Assembly: GCF_021917145.1 (NCBI RefSeq)
Contig: NC_061068.1
Coordinates: 9,861,724 to 9,925,723 of the forward strand
Direction of reading: 5' to 3'
From: Hypomesus transpacificus
Taxonomy: Eukaryota > Chordata > Actinopteri > Osmeriformes > Osmeridae
DNA length: 64,000 nucleotides
This document shows, piece after piece, positions 1-12,708 of this stretch. The position numbers and the translations under genes were made by a program. The notes under the pieces were generated by a model, which saw only the letters and a program-made list of their open reading frames with translations, had not been told where the DNA came from and did no database searches. Positions within the stretch are counted from its first letter, which is position 1. Every line of letters begins with the position of its first letter.

Positions 1-134
1 AGTGTTGCTATCAGGTTGTTGAGAAATATTACAGGTACTTAACCATGACAAATGTATTTAAAAACTTTACTGTACTTATTTCTGTAATCGTTTCTGTCAT
101 ATTTTTATTTTATTCCTGTCTCTCTCTACCCTAG

Positions 135-1291
135 GGATGTTCCTGGCTGACATCATTGAGAAGTACTTTGTTTCGCCAACCCTGTTCAGGGTGATCCGCC
201 TGGCCCGTATTGGCCGTATCCTGCGTCTCATTAAGGGTGCCAAGGGCATTAGAACTCTCCTGTTTGCCCTCATGATGTCACTTCCTGCCCTCTTCAACAT
301 TGGGCTGTTGCTCTTCCTGGTCATGTTCATTTTCTCTATCTTCGGCATGTCTAACTTTGGCTACGTCAAGCATGGGGCTGGGATCGACGACATGTACAAT
401 TTTGAAACATTCGGCAATAGCATGATCTGCCTGTTTATGATAACCACGTCTGCTGGCTGGGATGGCCTGCTGCTCCCCATCCTCAACTACCCCCCGGACT
501 GCAACCCCGCACTGGAGAACCCAGGAACCCCGAACACGGGCGACTGTGGAAACCCTTCGGTGGGAATCTTCTTCTTTGTCATGTACATCATCATCTCCTT
601 CCTCATCGTGGTCAACATGTACATCGCCATCATCCTGGAGAACTTCAGTGTGGCCACTGAGGAGAGCGCAGACCCGCTAAGCGAGGACGACTTTGAGACC
701 TTCTACGAAATCTGGGAGAAATTTGACCCTGATGCTTCCCAGTTCATCAACTTCGCCAAGCTGTCCGACTTTGCAGACACACTGGAGCACCCACTGCGCT
801 TGCCCAAGCCCAACACTATAGAACTGATTGCCATGGACATGCCCATGGTGAGTGGCGACCGAATCCACTGCCTGGACATCCTGTTTGCCTTCACCAAGCG
901 TGTGTTGGGCGACAGCGGCGAACTTGACATGCTGAGGCAGCAGATGGAGGAGCGCTTTGTAGCGGCCAACCCGTCCAAGGTGTCCTATGAGCCAATCACC
1001 ACCACCCTGAGGCGTAAACAGGAAGACGTGTCTGCCAAGATCATTCAGCGAGCGTACCGTTCCTACCTGGCCAGACGGGGCTTCAAATGCAAGCGCAAAC
1101 CAACCAATAACAAAGTGGAAAATGGCGAAACGAATCAGGAAAAGAAGGAAGGCACGCCCTCCACCGCCTCCCTCCCCTCTTATGACAGTGTAACAAAACC
1201 TGACAAGGAGAAGCAGGATGACAACGAGGGCAAGGGAGGGAGGAAAGAGAAGGGAAGAAACCAAAAAGATGTCAGGGAATCGAAGTGTTAG
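135..1291 (+). CDS. scn8a: Voltage-gated sodium channel Nav1.6, last coding exon (partial gene)
   Basis: This is the terminal exon of a voltage-gated Na+ channel alpha subunit, the pore protein for neuronal action potentials. The upstream exons lie outside the window. A pyrimidine-rich acceptor ends in AG at 133-134, and the first two bases complete a split Gly codon before [11 protein letters not shown]. In the 384 residues from that Met, the domain IV S4 voltage sensor has basic residues every third position (18, 21, 24, 27, 30, 33). The S5, pore loop and S6 follow, with the DIV selectivity-filter Ala at 106 in TTSAGWDG. Next come the EF-hand-like C-terminal domain, an IQ motif (about 302-312, [13 protein letters not shown]) and a PSYDSV motif (347-352). 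The ending DVRESKC is what I recall for Nav1.6 and differs from Nav1.1 and Nav1.2 endings, hence the symbol. Whether it is the scn8aa or scn8ab copy cannot be told. Residue 101 is Met where I recall Gln in mammalian Nav1.6. Confidence 0.96.
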
Positions 1292-4200
1292 ATTATTGGA
1301 ATAAATAATAACAGTAATAACAGTAATAATTATTAAAATGTAACTTCAAGCAAAGCGAGAGGAAACCATCTAACCCCACACAGATGTACAGATAATTTCA
1401 TTTGCAAGTAAGAAAATAATACTATTAAATACTTTTGTTTACAGACTTCATACTTGTATCGATGCAGAGAGAAGCAGCTCCAACTCTTTCAGCTTGAAGA
1501 CACTTGAACTTGATTTAAACCAAACATAATCAGCGTACTGTGTGACATTGATGCATCTAGACTACTGATCTTAACTAAAAGGGAATGATTTACAGACAAA
1601 ATATTAAGGAAATGTCTGTGTCTGCCGGAAGGGCAGATAGTCCACTTACTGCTGGGATATTTGGATTAGGAACAGAACTCTACATTTAGAGGCTTGGATG
1701 TGAAACACTGAGGGGATCCATGGTGTCGATGCAAACAATGGATTCCCATGGAAACCAGTGACGTGAGTGAGGAGAGTAAGGCAATGCTGCTGGATGCTGA
1801 AGAAGCAGTCTGAAGGCTGGTTCTGTGTCATTCACTTTTGGAATGAATGGAAGAAACAAAACAAACATTATCACTCTGTGAACAAACAGAAGAATGGACA
1901 AAGGAAAGACAAAAAAACCCAGGACAATGTAAGGGTTTTTTTTTTGGTTTGTTAATGCTGAATATACTTGTATCTCCACTTAATTTGAGCGGCAAAAAAA
2001 GCTAAAAGTAAAAAGAAAAAAAAAGAAAAAAAAACTACATTGAACATTTGCCCATGTCACTTAACTCTTCTACTCATTCTATCTTTGTTATACCCACATC
2101 GAAAAGCTTTTTCTACATGGGCTTTCACACTGATTGGTTAAGGGTCTGTTTATTAAGGGGTCAACTTGGGCCAAGGGCTTACATTTACTCTGACAGATTT
2201 CCAAACAAATACATAAATAATTGTGCTTGTTCAATGCATAGAAATGACTTGCATGATGGCATGTTTTGATCAGAAATCTTGCATGAATAATCATAGTCCA
2301 CAAGACACTAATACTCAGACCACTACAGTGACTTGGCCTGACGTTCCAGACACTGTTGAAAAATTGAAAGTGAGAAATAAGTAATTCGTTTTACAATGAG
2401 AAATGATATGGGGTTATTAATCTCGAATGGACCCTGTCTTTCTCTTTAATCAACACTTTTCAAACAACATTTTATTGTAGCCTCAGTACACAAACTTAGT
2501 CTGGAACTACACACATTGTTGGTGTTCTCAAAAATACCAACATTGTAATTAAGAGGAGAACTCCTCTTTTTTTTTGCTGCTCTGGAGATTCTGCGTGTGG
2601 AAAATATGGATGTTTGTGTGTATTGTTGGAACTAAACTGATGGATGGTTTGAATAGTGAGAAAAATACTGTAAATCTTTAAAAAGCTTTTATTTTTAATT
2701 TGTATCCAGCATCATCAGTTATGTAATGTACCATACTTTCTGCCTTGGTTTCTGCATTGGACAAGGCATTGTGAGATTGATTTAGTGTGGACTTGGGTGG
2801 CCAGTGGGGATTAGACAGGTGTGGAAACTACTTTCAGATGTTTCTCTGTAGGTGAAAGAGTCCTATCAGGACTGATAATGGCTTTGATTGAACTGGATTA
2901 TTCATTCTGCTACAACATTTTTTGAATTTATTTTCATATGGCTATGCTATTGGTAAAACATAATTATCCATGTGAGGATTGTTCACGTGGTAATGGCTAA
3001 TGAGATTTATTTGACCATGCATGTTAATCCCAGGCTAAAATGATGTTGAGAGAGTGATGATCTTGAGCTAGAGGATGTTTTTTGGTATGAGTAAGTGAGC
3101 TGGGAGAGAGAACACGTGAGAGGCAGAGAGAGAGAAACATAAATGGGTGTACTGGTGATGGTGAATCACAATGTGGAGAAGCCAAAGAGACCTGCCTTGT
3201 GACCCCAGCTGTCGCCCCCATCCCATGAATGGGAGAGGATGTAGAGTGCCCCACTCATACCGTTTTTTTGCTGTCATTGTTAGGAAAGACCCTAGAAATG
3301 TACTCAAGGCTTGAAATATCCACCCCTTTTTCTCAGGAGATATTACAGATGTATTATAACGAGCTCTGCAACTAAATGCAAGTGAATGTGATGAGAGTAT
3401 TTATGAACACATTTTATTATTGTGTGATGTTATGCCATGCTGATGGACAATGGTCTGGGCCGGCTGCCTAGCTAGGGCAGCTGGCCTGTCAGGGGCCAGT
3501 TTAGAGCTTCCTGCTAATGACGCTTCGAAATAATAGGGCTTGAAGCATCTCAGTGAAACGGCAACATTTCGCTCGCTTATAAAGCCAGCGTTTGTATCGG
3601 TGGCGGATTATATTTGTGGTTTGTGACGTTATGGAATTGGGTCTGGTCTCGATGAAATACGTAAATATACAAGAGCAGTAATAATGTTCACCCCCAATAG
3701 AAATCAATGATATAGGAAACACTGAGGAGATGTCATGAGCGTGAATTTGGATATGTTGGTTTGAGCGGCACACTAAATTCATTCTGAGGCTATTGTGGTA
3801 TGTTAAGGAGCTTAGGCCCCAGAGATCAATATTTGAAACCCACTTGCTCTGAAACCCCTCATTAGCCATTCTTCTTCACAAAGCTATACGCTTAACAAAT
3901 ACCAAATAATCAACAGAGCCAGAGCTTTTGCACTTTGTGTTGTGCAGTGATGTCACTTCCTGTTAATGAATAAATTCCCTGCCCCTTTTCAAGTTTTATG
4001 GTCCAGTTGCTGCATGAGATCTCCAAAATCAGTGTGGGTGTTAACTTGAACCAAATAAAACTCTGAATGATAAGCATACAAGCTACTGCCGTCCATTTTC
4101 TCCAAGCCCATCAAGGAAATACATAAATGTACTAACTGAAAAAACACACTTACATCCATTTGAAAAAATAGAAGAAAAAAATGTACAGTTCAGGCTATGT

Positions 4201-5270
4201 TGTAAACGGCACAATATGCTGAAAAGTTAAGAATGGACTTTTTAAGAGACTATAAATAATGTAATATATAATTTTATTTTAACAGCATGCATAGTTTTTG
4301 TAAATACAGAAATACTGAAAAAACTACTGCTATTAATCTAATACTAAATCTTAATAATCATCCATAGAATGGCTTCCAGCTGACACCCCTTGTCACACTT
4401 GTTAGGCTGTGACACATTTGTTAGATGGAGTAGATTTTTGGAGTCACTTTTCACATAAAAGAGGGGAGTCAATTAAAAGAATCTATATTAAAGTGCAAAA
4501 ACTATATATAAATCAATACATATATAGAACTATACTACATATATATTATATATATATTTCAATATATATATAGTATATATCCATTAGAAAAATGTCCTCA
4601 ACTTTCCCTTTTGCTCCTAGTATTGAGGAGAAACCAGTACCACAGACTGTAATTGCTCACATTTCTTTTTTTGTGCAATATGTTTAGTGAATGACCAAAA
4701 CTCTGGCCTGCCCAGGATCTCTATGTATTGGGTACAGGCGTACGATGCATGGTGTTGTACTGGCTGCTTGCTGAGGATCGTGTAGCCTGCATTGGTGAGA
4801 GGATTGCACTACCAGCACACCCTTTTGTACATGTGTGATGATGTCTTGCCCACAATTCCCGTCACCTCTTAGTTAATACCCGTCTAGAAATCTGCATTGA
4901 CACAAACCCATAGATGAACACAAATTAAATATCTCTACACACACACACGCACACACTCCATCCTCGACAAGACGATCGGTATGCCCCAGTATTCTGAGCC
5001 TCAGGTCCCCATGTGTGACAGCTTTTTGATTGTTTAAGCTCTGACCCCCCCCCCCCCCACCCCACCCCACCCCACCCCACCCCTTTCACACACCAATGTA
5101 ATTTGGCATAAACGTTATTTTCCTGTTATTCTCCCAACAATGTATGTAATGATTTAAGGGTGAGTTGTATTTATTGTCTGTGTTTGTTTCTGGTGCAATA
5201 TCTCTAACGGCACGTGCCTTTTTAGATGCCTATTTAGTCTGTCAATAAAACCAGTGAGAGAATATCGATC
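1292..5270 (+). other. scn8a: Probable scn8a 3' untranslated region
   Basis: This AT-rich stretch follows the stop codon and contains no credible ORF. AATAAA motifs occur right after the stop (1300-1305), at 5246-5251 and again at 5726-5731. Mammalian SCN8A has a 3' UTR of several kilobases, so the site at 5246 or 5726 is the likely main end. The stretch also holds an imperfect palindrome around 3458-3486, a TATATA-rich patch at about 4500-4580 and a poly-C/CCCCA tract at 5047-5082. The extent is inferred and no transcript data were available. Confidence 0.5.
5246..5251 (+). terminator. Candidate scn8a polyadenylation signal
   Basis: A canonical AATAAA lies in TGTCAATAAAACC about 4 kb after the scn8a stop. 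It is the best candidate for the distal poly(A) site; a second AATAAA at 5726-5731 is an alternative. Confidence 0.4.
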
Positions 5271-5272
5271 CA

Positions 5273-8112
5273 AACCCATGGGAACAAATCAAAATGGAGT
5301 TAGGCAAAAACCATGGACAGCCAACAATGGGAAAATAATAACTAAACTGGGGAAAGTCAGCACCTAGACTTGGTTGACTGAACTACCATCTCATTTAGTC
5401 ATGTAGTGGTCTGTGTGTATTCTATATCCGAGACATTTGGTTGGTGAGAGAACAGCTTGCCTTCTGTTTTACTATTCTGTTCCTCATTTCAGATGTTGAT
5501 TTACCTAATGGGTTATGTAGCTGTTATTTTGTAGCATGACTGAGATATTGATTTAATCATTTTATTTGCGGACAATAATTATAAAAGCTTTTTGACTGTT
5601 GTCATTGTTATCTCTTGCCACTAATCCAGTCAGAGAGAGGGCGGCGTGTTGCACAACCACATGGGACATTAAAGTGAGAATCAGTGAAAGATTGTCTTCA
5701 TTTGAGCACGAATCTATTTCCAAACAATAAAGCAGCCTTCCAGTTATGTATGAGTGCTGTCATTTTTTCATACATGAGGAGGAAGAAGGAATGAATAACA
5801 ATGTGAATGCATTTTGCCTTGTAAATGGTTGTGATTGTTGTATGGTCTTCATGTATTATAATAATGTGATGCCATCTATAAGGGAATGCAAGAAGTTATA
5901 CTTATTGTAAGATAAGGGATGTAAGGTAAAACACATCCCAGGACATCTAGTAAAACAGTACACTGATAACAGGCTACACTCCTATAAGCCGTGTCATTCT
6001 TGACTTTTGAAAGATGGCCTGATTGATGGATTCACAACTAAACAACACACAGAATTGATCCTGCCGGTGAGTTATAAGGTCAGTGGTGGGCATTTTCTTT
6101 GCATTCCTAGTCGTGGGAAAGGCGTGTAAATGGAAAGGAATGGTATGTCGATAGTATTATAGCCTACATGGAACAGCAGCATTGTAAAAATTCAAGAACA
6201 GGTATGTGTGTGTGTGTGGGTGAGTGTGTGGGGATGTGTGTGGGTAAGTGTGTGGGTAAGGTGGCGCACTGAATAAGGGAGGGCGGAAAGGGAGGGGGAG
6301 GGGTAAGGAGAGACAGCACTGCAGTGCAGATAGATGAATGCAGTGGCCTGGGCTGAGTCAGCAGCCTACTCCCAATAGGCCCAGACTGTACAGTGGACTG
6401 ACTGGATCCCTCCTCCTTCCACCAAAGCCCAGACCAACACACAAGGAGAGAGGGGGACAGGAGGAAACAAGCTAGGAGAGAAGTTGAAAGAAAAGGAGAG
6501 TAAATATAAGGAGCACGATTGTTCTTTGTAAAAAACACATTTAAAAAAGGCATGATTCATTTGTCATACATGTTATTTGAGATATGTATAGTATTTACAA
6601 TGTGTTGCTAAATTCTGTTCACATTTGAAGTGCAAATAGCACATTGAGTATAATCAGTGTGTAACAGTGTGTGGATAAATGCACACTATCAATTTAATTG
6701 TAAACATACACATGTGAAAATGTATAATATTGCTCACTCTTAAATACAACACTTTTTTGTAAATACAATTACTTACAAAAATAATCTATTTCATTCACTA
6801 ACCTCTATCCCCACCCTTTTCTTTAGCTGTCTTCCCCAACCCATCTGTTCTTGTACTCATCCGATAATAGAGAGCACATCCAGCTGCTGAGGTAGGACAT
6901 TGGGGTCTATAAATCAGACCCTTGGAGTGAGAATAATGGCTTCAGTGTTGGGGTTCCAATGTGAGGACACTCAATATGCCACATATTGAGATCTGTCGCA
7001 GTCAGAGGCAGTCTTTTCTCTGAGGGATGAGTGCCAGTGTGTATGTTCTAATAAGCTGCATCATTGAGTCTATTTACTGTACATAGATTAAAGCCCCAGG
7101 CACAGATAAGAGACATGTGCTTCCCTCTCAGGTCCGCCCATAACCCTCTCACAAGTTATTCATTAAGATGAGTAGTGCACCACCACGCGGCAAGTTGCAG
7201 AACTGCCCCCATTTTGGTAAAGCAAGCTAGCTATTTTGAAGTCAGCGTTTGGCCAGGCAAGAAGGAACATTCCATTAGCTAGACAAACATATTTGATTGT
7301 CACCGTTGACCTATGTTATGGACTCCAGTCTTAGAAGGCGATTTGTATTGACTTACACCAACAACTCACCAATTCAAGTGATTAGGCAAATATCTCGGCC
7401 TCCACAGTCTCCCTGTCCTCAAGTACCCGACATTACTGAGGCCACTGGACTTGAATGGTTTGAAATAGCGACCTCGACCGGTGAGGGGAAGAAGAAAAAG
7501 TATATACCCGTTACCCTGGCAAATTAATACATTTCAGTCATAGTTAGAACTAACAACGGAACAGTGAGCGTTATATTTCGCTAAAGGTTTCTTAATGTTC
7601 AAATGTAACAGGACCCTCGAGCTCGGACCAAGGAGTGCCATGCTCCCCGTGTGTGTCAGGATCAATGTCCGGCAGCGTCCAGTGCTCCCCGATCTGCAGT
7701 AAGTGGTGTGGGTTGATTCATCGGAATGTTATCCCGTATCGTTAGTGATTTTACAAATCGTTGTGATACGATATCGTTTAATAATCAAAACTATGGTCTG
7801 TGACTGCTGCTCTGACGCTTAGATCACCTTGGCAATGAACTGACTGTTCACGTGAGTGTACAGTAGCCATTATTTCACCATGTCTGTCATGTCAAACACT
7901 TGTAGACTTTGCGGTTCCATGTACTCCAGTTCAGAGGTCATGGAGTATCCTTCTCAGCCAAGAGGAGGATCTCTGGAGGGGGAGTCCTGCTTGTTGCGGC
8001 ACCATATCCCCTCTGGGTAAAACCCTAGTATCCCCACCACCTCAAAATCACACTTGGCCCTACTTTAACATCCTCTGATGGTATTGACCACTTTTGGTCC
8101 AGTTGAAATAGA
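5273..8112. other. Intergenic, no gene seen
   Basis: This is AT-rich sequence with short (GT)n runs near 6205-6260 and no ORF that resembles a conserved protein. A short GC-richer patch at about 7610-7690 ends in a donor-like GCAGTAAGT, but its reading frames show nothing recognisable. Confidence 0.5.
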
Positions 8113-8120
8113 TTGTATGC

Positions 8121-9452
8121 CAGTGGCGTAACTATAGGGAGTGCAAGGAGTGCAGCTGCACTAGGGCCCGTGGCGAAAGGGGGCCCGTCCTCGATCTCAC
8201 CGTAAAAGTGAGACAACCTGACCGGGCCCCTTAAGGCAATCTGACCTGGCCCCTTTCACCGCTGTAATACCGCCAATTGAAGATCACATATGATCTCTAG
8301 TCTTATCAATTCGCAAACATTTCTCAATTATGGTGTCAGTTATTCAGAATTATGAGCTATCACCTGCCCAATAAACATTTTAAAAACAGTCAGTGTTAAC
8401 AACAGCAAATAATTAATTTTTCCTCATTTGCCTTTTGCTGAATAAAACAAATGTCGTTTTTATTAAGTAATATTGCCCTCGAAAAATAGCAAGGATGTCT
8501 GGGTAATATTGTTGTCAAAGATTCCCGCCCACCCACACAGGATTGTTCCCATCCAGTTGTTGGAATACCACAGACAGTTGTTGTTGGGATACTACAGTTG
8601 TGTTGCATTAGCGTTTTGAAGCGAATTAGGCTACCCCATGCCATGCCCTTTAACATAAAAGTGGCTCCAGAAAGCGGCAGGAACGAAAAGAGCAAGATGT
8701 AAGGATGGCAAAGCTGTCAAAACTATCCTCATTTGGATTGTGGCGAAGCGTGTTGAAGAGGACGCTACGTCTGACCCCCAGCCCGGCAACAGCAATGAGT
8801 GTGAAACTCAGCCACCAGGGTAGGCTAATAATTACATAACGTTTACTGTCTGGTATATGCAGTTGACATGGCTATTAAAAGTCATAAAAATGCATATATA
8901 GGCCTAGGCTACCAGGCAGCGGCCAGGTTAGATATAGTAAACTGTGCAGGATGTAGTCGGAAAATAGCTAAAGCTAGATAGACTAAATGTAAACTAGCAT
9001 ATCAAACGAACATAAAATTAAATATTCACCATCGAAGTGACTGTTTTTTTTTACTAGTACCCAGATAGCACACATGACAGATCGAAACGTCATTCATAAC
9101 GTCGGATAAGCCTCGGTAAATGATCAGATTTTCTTCTCATCTCTGTGCTCTATTTCAAACGTCGCAGATACGTCGGCTCATGACTGACTGTTCCATTATG
9201 CTCATTCCGTGTTGTAGCAAGCATAATCTAGAGCCAGAGACTCGCGAGTCAGAGCCGTTCACTTTTAAAAAACCGTAATCTATCTTCACATAGAAGGAGC
9301 AGTCGTTACCCTTAATTGTACATCATGAGTAGCCTAAATTTCCTTGCGCATCGCTAAACTGAAAACTCAATAATTTCGCCTGACGATAGGTCGGTAAGGG
9401 GCCCGTTGGTGAGATCTGCACTCGGGCCCGCCAAGTCCTTGTTACGCCGCTG
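8121..9452. mobile_element. hAT-superfamily DNA transposon, non-autonomous, 1332 bp
   Basis: The element is bounded by terminal inverted repeats, CAGTGGCGTAAC on the left and GTTACGCCGCTG on the right (11 of 12 positions pair). It is flanked by a perfect 8-bp target-site duplication TTGTATGC at 8113-8120 and 9453-9460. An 8-bp duplication with CAG-ended repeats is diagnostic of the hAT superfamily. GGGCCCG blocks recur just inside both ends. The interior has no intact transposase but keeps a short remnant of one (8657-8819), so this is an internally deleted copy that must have been mobilised in trans. The perfect duplication suggests a fairly recent insertion. Confidence 0.93.
8657..8819 (+). 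pseudogene. Remnant of a hAT transposase N-terminal exon
   Basis: Inside the hAT element, this frame reads KSGSRKRQERKEQDVRMAKL and then SKLSSF. The basic KSGxxKRxxR start followed by KL-SSF resembles the N-terminus of ZMYM1-like hAT transposases as I remember them. Beyond about 8733 a second frame gives an acidic stretch (VEEDATSDPQPG), which suggests a frameshift. The segment ends near a possible donor (CAGGGTAGG). An in-frame stop lies just upstream and no start Met is present. No catalytic DDE region remains in the element. The family assignment is from memory. Confidence 0.5.
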
Positions 9453-9460
9453 TTGTATGC

Positions 9461-9983
9461 AATGTGTAAACTTGTAACTTACACTATAATGAACATGTCC
9501 CCAGCTCAAACTGTTCCAGTTCTAGGAGTTGTTGATGAAGCCCATTTGCCAACAAAGAAAGGATCTACAGACAGCCATCCCAGAGAAGAGGTGTTGGTTG
9601 ACAGAAGAATCAAAGAAAAAAGAGAAAGAAATGAGAGCATGGTAGATCCATCATCCTTTTAACAGACATTGATTGTTTGATAATATCTTAAATTATCATC
9701 TTCTATTCAGTTTTCTCTTTGTATTCCCTTATTGGTCATGATACATTCTATAATATTCTAACTTCACATAACTTATCTATGCAGTTATTTTATTCATGTT
9801 ATGTCATGTTATTTGTGGAGAATCATAATTAAACCACCAGATGACACTGTTGTATATTATGTCCAGTGCAATGCTTCATTACAGCCTTATCATGTCCAAT
9901 AGTGGGTAGAGTGTGTATTTGTGCGTGTGCTAGTGTTAGTGATTGAGTTAATGTATTGTTAGTCATACATCTTCTTAAATTAC

Positions 9984-10020
<37 letters not shown>

Positions 10021-11046
10021 TCAGGGGGTTGTTAGGTTTGAAGCTTGTTGGTGTATGTATGTTGAGAGGGGGTTGGGGATCTGCTGTGGAATGCCTGGAC
10101 AGAGCAGCAGGCAGAGTGGAGCAGTACTGGTGACTGGAGACAATGGTGCTGGACATCTGTCACACACCACCGCACACCCCTCACCCCATACAATAGGCCT
10201 GAAGAAAGGGGGGTATGGGGAACGGATGAGTTGTCACTTTCTCTCCTCACTCTCTCCCCTTTCTCTACCCCCTCTTCAGCCTTCCTTGGGGCCCGACCAC
10301 AACACAACTGACTCTTTGTTCCCTTGCCAATGTTTGGCCCTCCACCCCTAACTACACTCTTAAAACATTTCAGTTTTTTTCTTTGAGAAATAAGAGTTTA
10401 ATAAGTGCTGCCTGCTGTTTTTCCCCTTTTGTGTAATACACCATCACTGGTTGAGTGAGCTAGCAAAATCAGTCCTGTGTGTCCACCACACTTAAAAGCA
10501 ATTGTGATGTCGGCTATTTAAAAAACAAACAAAAAACAAGTAGCACTTTAATTCATAAATGTGATCTAACAAAAGTAAAGGGCAACTATCAACAATATAT
10601 TGTTTATATTGCTTGTAATTGGGATGAAATAAACATCTGTTGAGTGTTTTAACTTAAAATCGTTTGATTATGTTGAATTAAAAACCCCACAATGCAGCGG
10701 GTCCACCAGACCCACGAACACTGGGTGAATGACTAAAATATGAACACCACACAATGGTTAAAACCACAAAGGTTGTGAAGGTTATGTGTTTTAACCCTGT
10801 TGAAAGATTGTGGGCTCACACAAGTTTGTCCATAGCGATGATTAGCGTTTGAATCAACCTTGGACTGTCTCGTCTATGACCTAGTCATGTTCGGGGTCTC
10901 CTGTTTCATAGGTTCATGCACGGAGATCGCATGTCTTGGTTTTTTAGTTTTTTGTTGCACGTCTTGGTTTGCCAGTGACTCGGTGACTCAATGACTGAGT
11001 GAATCACTACACCAATCCAACTACAGTATTGGAGGAAGTATTTACC
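9461..11046. other. Intergenic, no gene seen; contains a (CA)n microsatellite
   Basis: Non-coding sequence with a (CA)n run at about 9986-10018 and A/T-rich stretches. No conserved ORF, RNA gene or transposon boundary was recognised here. Confidence 0.5.
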
Positions 11047-11054
11047 AGTATAAC

Positions 11055-11192
11055 CAGGGGCGCCGTATGGGGGGGGAAAGTTAGGACAATTCCAAGGCCC
11101 CCTGACAGGGGCCCCCAAAAATTGAAAAACGAATAGAAATGATCAAATGATCAAAAAAAATCATGGGGCCCAATTTCCTGGCGGTGCCCCTG
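11055..11192. mobile_element. Short hAT-type MITE, 138 bp
   Basis: The left end CAGGGGCGCCG pairs with the right end CGGTGCCCCTG (10 of 11 positions). The flanking 8-mers AGTATAAC (11047-11054) and AGTATAGC (11193-11200) differ at one base, as expected for an aged 8-bp duplication. It has no coding capacity. Size, ends and duplication length identify it as a hAT-derived miniature inverted-repeat element. Confidence 0.85.
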
Positions 11193-11732
11193 AGTATAGC
11201 AAGGTTTATAACAACATTAAAGTTTGTTTTCCTACTCCTTTGTTCCCAGACAACACTAGTATTATAACATGGTCGCGATTCCCGGGGACTTACCCTTCTC
11301 TCAGCGTGGCGCTGGTGTATCCCTTGGATCCGAAGGGGGCCACAAGGGAGGACGGACAACGACTGTCTTTTAAATTTGTATTTTATTTTTGATCATATAT
11401 AAAGTAAATATAAAACAAAACAAAAATCCTATTTGAATGAAGTAAGCTTCTAAGTTTCAATATCTAAGTAAAAAATAGAGTACAAGCGACGACCGTTACA
11501 AAATACAAAAGTATAGAGCGTATAAGAGGTTCTTCTCTCTGAGCCTGCCACTCCAGATGGGGCAGCACTCGAAGTCCTCCTAACTTTGACACACACATTA
11601 TATTTTTATGCTTTCCTTATCTAACGATAGGTCATGCAGGGCACCTGTTCCTATGGACATGAAACCTAGAGACTACTTCTCCAAATGTAGACAATGGACA
11701 TTATGCATGTAGCCAACTTTCACGTAGGCCTA

Positions 11733-12706
11733 GGGTGAGTTCAGGTAATGTGGGACATTAGGTAAACTGGGACAGTAATGCATTTTGATGATTTAATATG
11801 TGCAAAACTGACATCCAATCACCAGAGCTGATCTTGACTCGTAAATACAATACTTCTACTCACTATGCAGTGGTTTTTATTTGTCTGACATCATCAGAGT
11901 AGGCCTGATCTGGCTTGACGAGAGGTCTGTACAGAAAAAACGCATCGAAAGTTCAGCGGCATAACATTGTATTTCTCAATGATAAGGCTGGCAAAGGAAT
12001 TTAAATGAAGTTACAATGAGTACTATTGCAGCATATTGAAGGGGTTTAACCAATGATTGAAACACACACAAACATTTGGAAAATAATGCTTTGTTAGTAG
12101 AAAAAAAAACTTTTTATGTGACTGTCCCACATTACCTGATCATGTCAGGTACTGTGGGACAGCATTTTTCAGGTAAAGTGGGACATCTAGTAATGCTGTG
12201 TTTATGCCCTAATTTTTTTTTATTCGACAGTTATCAAATGTTTAATACCAATGCATCATACTGCACTTAAGTTCCCAACTAAATAACAACTCACACTGTC
12301 ATCGAACCAGCGCTTTCAGACTTGTAAGCGAGACCGCTAACGCTAGTCCATCAGTTACACTTTATGCCTATTGTATAAGTCAACCCCCACAACTAAATTA
12401 ATCTTGCCACACCCTTGCACCTAACATTGTTAACTAATTATTATAATATTAGCAGACTAGGCTGACAGACAATGACTGTCCCACATTACCTGAAAATGCT
12501 GCCTGAGTGAGAGAGGGGGTCATGTTATGTTTGAAAGTGTGTAGCTTCTAAAATATTGTGTATTCCCATTTCATTCCAACATGAAAATGTTCTTAAGTCC
12601 TAAAACGATTTAGGCTACATAAACACCACTGGGGCGAGTTAACAATTATTTTGTAAGTCTACTGGAGCTTCTACCAAAAAGTGTCCCACATTACCTGAAA
12701 TCACCC
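11733..12706. mobile_element. Tc1/mariner-type non-autonomous element with repeated GTGGGACA motifs, 974 bp
   Basis: The terminal inverted repeats are 25 bp and match at 24 positions; both begin GGGTGA and contain CAGGTAATGTGGGACA. The element is flanked by TA on both sides (11731-11732 and 12707-12708), which fits a Tc1/mariner/pogo insertion. Variants of the same CAGGTAA(T)GTGGGACA motif recur inside, in both orientations: near 11759, as an inverted pair at 12121-12162, at about 12170 and at about 12475. No transposase frame is present. A tRNA-like stretch with a B-box-like GGTTCGAT on the minus strand lies at about 12300-12352. The superfamily call rests on the TA duplication and end structure only. 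Confidence 0.8.
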
Positions 12707-12708
12707 TA

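Noticed and set aside
677..1264. 195-codon minus-strand frame opposite scn8a
   Set aside because: Antisense shadow of the conserved sodium-channel C-terminus.
7297..7527. 76-codon frame with a Lys-rich end
   Set aside because: No family resemblance, no splice context and no codon bias; considered chance.
12300..12352. Possible tRNA gene on the minus strand
   Set aside because: A B-box-like GGTTCGAT is present, but the cloverleaf stems do not pair convincingly and it sits inside a transposon, so it is at best a tRNA-derived fragment.
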